From: Parcubacteria group bacterium ADurb.Bin326
GTDB taxonomy: Bacteria > Patescibacteriota > Patescibacteriia > 2-01-FULL-39-33
Direction of reading: 5' to 3'
Length of the DNA stretch: 53,160 bases
Assembly (NCBI GenBank): GCA_002068915.1
Contig: MWBE01000053.1
Coordinates: 1 to 53,160 of the forward strand
Position 1 is the stretch's first letter. Every line of letters begins with the position of its first letter. The notes under the pieces were generated by a model. It did not search any database. It saw only the letters and a program-made list of their open reading frames with translations, and was not told the DNA's origin. Shown piece after piece: positions 51,260 through 53,160 of the stretch. The translations under genes were made by a program, and so were the position numbers.

Positions 51260-52156
51260 TTATTCTGTTAATTTATCAATTATTTCCCTTAACTCGCCAT
51301 TACTGAAAAATTTTATTGTTATCTGTCCTGATCCGCCACGCCTTCTAATCTCTACCCGAGTACCCAATGCCGCAGCAATACGATCCTCATAATCTTTTAA
51401 TTCCGGATCGAAGACTCTAGCGGTCCTGATTTTTTTAGCAGCTACCACGGCTCGAGCGGAGGCCTCAGCTTCTCTGACCGTCATTTTCTTTTCCAGAATA
51501 TTTTTCATACCCTCGAGCTGATCTTCCATAGGAAGCCCACCCAAAGTCCTAGCATGACCCTCGGTAAGCTTTCCGGACAACACTGCCTCTTGCACATCAG
51601 GGTGTAGGTTAAGTAAACGCAGATGATTGTGAATCACGCTAGCGCTTTTGCCGACTTTTTTGGCGAGCTGCTCATGAGTCAAATTAAACTCATCAATTAA
51701 TTTACGATAAGCCCAGGCGATTTCTAAAGCATTAAGATTTTCTCTTTGCAAATTTTCTAGCAAGGCAATCTCCATCTTTTTCTGCTCGGTCAAACCGCGA
51801 ACTATTGCTGGGATAGTCTTGAGGCCGGCAATTTTAGAAGCGCGTAAACGCCTTTCCCCTGCGACTAACTGCCAATCATTGCCTTGTTTGGAAACAACTA
51901 TCGGTTGAATTATGCCGTGTTCTCTAATTGAGTCGGCCAAATCCTCAAGAGCGCCGTCATCAAATTGCCGACGCGGCTGATGCGGATTGGGAAAAATTCG
52001 ATCTACCGGCAATTCCCAAACCTTTTCTTTGGTTTCCAAAGCATCGACAAAAGAAGAATCAGCCAAAGTAGAAGGAGCATCAGCGGTAAGTGAAGTTTTC
52101 CTGTTGGGTATTAACGAGCCTAAACCTCGACCCAGGCCTGAAGTTTTAGTTACCAT
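51260..52156 (-). CDS. parB: chromosome-partitioning protein ParB (Spo0J)
   Basis: ParB binds parS sites and spreads to organise the origin region for segregation. The 298-residue protein starts with the ParA-contacting segment GLGRGLGSLIPNRK, then the CTPase/ParB domain (PVDRIFPNPHQPRRQFDD and LVAGERRLRASKIAGL), the helix-turn-helix (TEGHARTLGG after KVGKSASVIHNHLRLL) and a C-terminal dimer domain (GSGQITIKFFSNGELREI). It overlaps the end of parA by 11 bases. No clear parS 16-mer was found in the window by eye. Confidence 0.95.
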   Translation of the reverse strand: MVTKTSGLGRGLGSLIPNRKTSLTADAPSTLADSSFVDALETKEKVWELPVDRIFPNPHQPRRQFDDGALEDLADSIREHGIIQPIVVSKQGNDWQLVAGERRLRASKIAGLKTIPAIVRGLTEQKKMEIALLENLQRENLNALEIAWAYRKLIDEFNLTHEQLAKKVGKSASVIHNHLRLLNLHPDVQEAVLSGKLTEGHARTLGGLPMEDQLEGMKNILEKKMTVREAEASARAVVAAKKIRTARVFDPELKDYEDRIAAALGTRVEIRRRGGSGQITIKFFSNGELREIIDKLTE

Positions 52157-52922
52157 AACTATTCTCGGTTAAATGTAGAAATTCGCGCGCCAAACGTTCA
52201 TAGGCTTTAGCTCCCTTCGATTTAGGATTGTACTGCAATATCGATTGTCCATAACTAGGAGCTTCCGACAAGCGCACGCTACGAGGAATTACTGAACGAA
52301 AAATCTTGCTGGAAAAATAACTGTACAACTCGCGCAAAACATCATTAGCCAATTTGAATCGGCTGTCATACATAGTCAACACCACGCCCAAAATATCCAG
52401 CTCCGGCTTAAGGTTTTCTTTTATCAACCCGATTGTTTCAACTAATTGCCCCAACCCCTCCAAAGCAAAATATTCTGCCTGTACTGGAATTAAAATCTGG
52501 TCAGCCGCAGTCAAGCCGTTTAATGTAAGCAATCCTAACGAAGGCGGGCAATCGATGATTATATAATCAAAATCATTTTTAACTTCTAAAAGATTATCGT
52601 ATAATCGAAATTCCCTACGATCAAGCGAAACAAACTCAACATTAGCTCCGGCCAATGATGAGGTTGATGGCGCCAAAAGATAATTATCATGATTAGTTTT
52701 TGCTAAAACATCTTTGAAAGAATGCGGTCCGGCTAGAACTTCATAAACGCCCCGATCCAAATCTCGAGATACTCCCAATCCCGAAGTGGCATTGCTTTGC
52801 GGATCCAAATCAACTAAAAGCACCGACTTGCCGAAGTGGCTTAAGTAGGCGCCTAAATTAATCGAGGTGGTAGTTTTTCCGACTCCGCCCTTCTGATTTA
52901 CAATAGAGATAATTCTTCCCAT
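52146..52922 (-). CDS. parA: chromosome-partitioning ATPase ParA (Soj)
   Basis: The ATG at 52922 gives 258 residues starting MGRIISIVNQKGGVGKTTTS, the ParA deviant Walker A. An upstream in-frame start would add 22 residues but lies ahead of the probable promoter, so is rejected. DLDPQSNATSGLG, IIDCPPSLGLLTLNGLTAAD (Walker B-like) and PRSVRLSEAPSYGQSI are all typical. ParA moves ParB-bound origins along the nucleoid. The two genes are one operon. Confidence 0.95.
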   Translation of the reverse strand: MGRIISIVNQKGGVGKTTTSINLGAYLSHFGKSVLLVDLDPQSNATSGLGVSRDLDRGVYEVLAGPHSFKDVLAKTNHDNYLLAPSTSSLAGANVEFVSLDRREFRLYDNLLEVKNDFDYIIIDCPPSLGLLTLNGLTAADQILIPVQAEYFALEGLGQLVETIGLIKENLKPELDILGVVLTMYDSRFKLANDVLRELYSYFSSKIFRSVIPRSVRLSEAPSYGQSILQYNPKSKGAKAYERLAREFLHLTENSYGN

Positions 52923-52931
52923 AACGCTATT

Positions 52932-52960
52932 ATTATAACACGATAATCTTTTTTTGACAA
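52932..52960 (-). promoter_or_regulatory. promoter of parAB, nearly leaderless
   Basis: On the minus strand TTGTCA (52955-52960) and TATAAT (52932-52937) are 17 bases apart. Transcription would begin near 52925, about 3 bases before the parA ATG. Confidence 0.65.
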
Positions 52961-53016
52961 AAGATAATAAAGTTCGAGACTGGCACAAATTAAGCGAATA
53001 AACTCCTGCATCTTTC

Positions 53017-53045
53017 TTGACAAAAAACTAATTTTAGTATAATAT
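53017..53045 (+). promoter_or_regulatory. promoter of tRNA-Leu
   Basis: A consensus TTGACA (53017-53022) is followed by TAATAT (53040-53045) after 17 bases, or by TATAAT (53038-53043) after 15. It lies 21-23 bases upstream of the tRNA. Confidence 0.7.
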
Positions 53046-53065
53046 AAAAACACTGATTTGATTTT

Positions 53066-53147
53066 GCCCGAGTGGCGGAACTGGTAGACGCGCACGACTC
53101 AAAATCGTGTATAGAAATATGTGAGAGTTCGAGTCTCTCCTCGGGCA
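53066..53147 (+). tRNA. tRNA-Leu (CAA)
   Basis: The acceptor stem GCCCGAG/CTCGGGC is fully paired, the anticodon stem CACGA/TCGTG holds the loop CTCAAAA (anticodon CAA), a variable arm ATA-GAAA-TAT fits the class II type, and the T-arm GAGAG-TTCGAGT-CTCTC is complete. The discriminator is A, followed by CTT, so CCA is not encoded. Confidence 0.95.
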
Positions 53148-53160
53148 CTTTCAAAATATT

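Noticed and set aside
51260-53065. parS site near parAB
   Set aside because: I looked for the usual 16-bp palindrome and saw no convincing match; a computed scan would be needed.

Overview
The window looks like a chromosome segment of a Candidate Phyla Radiation (Patescibacteria) bacterium, probably of the Parcubacteria type. This is inferred from content: a compact chromosomal PrgI/TraC/VirB4/VirB6-like secretion cluster built around a 3,307-residue secreted Cys-rich protein, ComF and DprA nearby, very short or absent leaders before several genes, and a diversity-generating retroelement (DGR). No 16S rRNA is present, so the taxon is not proven.

Positions 1-~19,340 are one end of an integrative element inserted at a tRNA-Ser(GCU) gene. 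From left to right it carries: the start of a ParB-like protein and a D12-class adenine methyltransferase; a complete DGR (variable target gene, template repeat, Avd-like helper, reverse transcriptase) at 1.7-4.8 kb; an eight-gene, one-strand defence operon at 5.0-15.1 kb (Fic, RadC/JAB-like, type III Mod and Res, RloC/PrrC-like ATPase, AbiV-like HEPN, PD-(D/E)XK nuclease, tiny acidic protein); a leftward operon with a Zn-ribbon protein, a replication-initiator-like HTH protein with internal iteron-like repeats, two small ORFs and a Cro-like regulator; a lambda-like control region with repeated operators; a CI/S24-like repressor; and a large serine recombinase whose last codons lie inside the tRNA.

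Positions 19.5-39.4 kb hold a leftward operon, apparently from one promoter, encoding a type IV secretion-like machine: membrane-anchored TSP3-repeat protein, giant Cys-rich surface protein, VirB6/TrbL-like channel, a soluble linker protein, PrgI, TraC-like domain, VirB4 ATPase, an NTF2/VirB8-like protein and ComF. Together with DprA at 45 kb it may be a DNA-uptake or DNA-exchange apparatus.

Positions 39.4-53.2 kb are housekeeping: KsgA, an MFS transporter, FemX-like aminoacyltransferase, Der, Pth, DprA, TopA, two ORFs that may be one frameshifted anchored protein, a Rel/SpoT-like enzyme with an altered hydrolase motif, ParB, ParA and tRNA-Leu(CAA).

The strongest observation is the DGR. Over 123 aligned bases the variable repeat differs from its template at 19 positions, and all 19 are adenines in the template.
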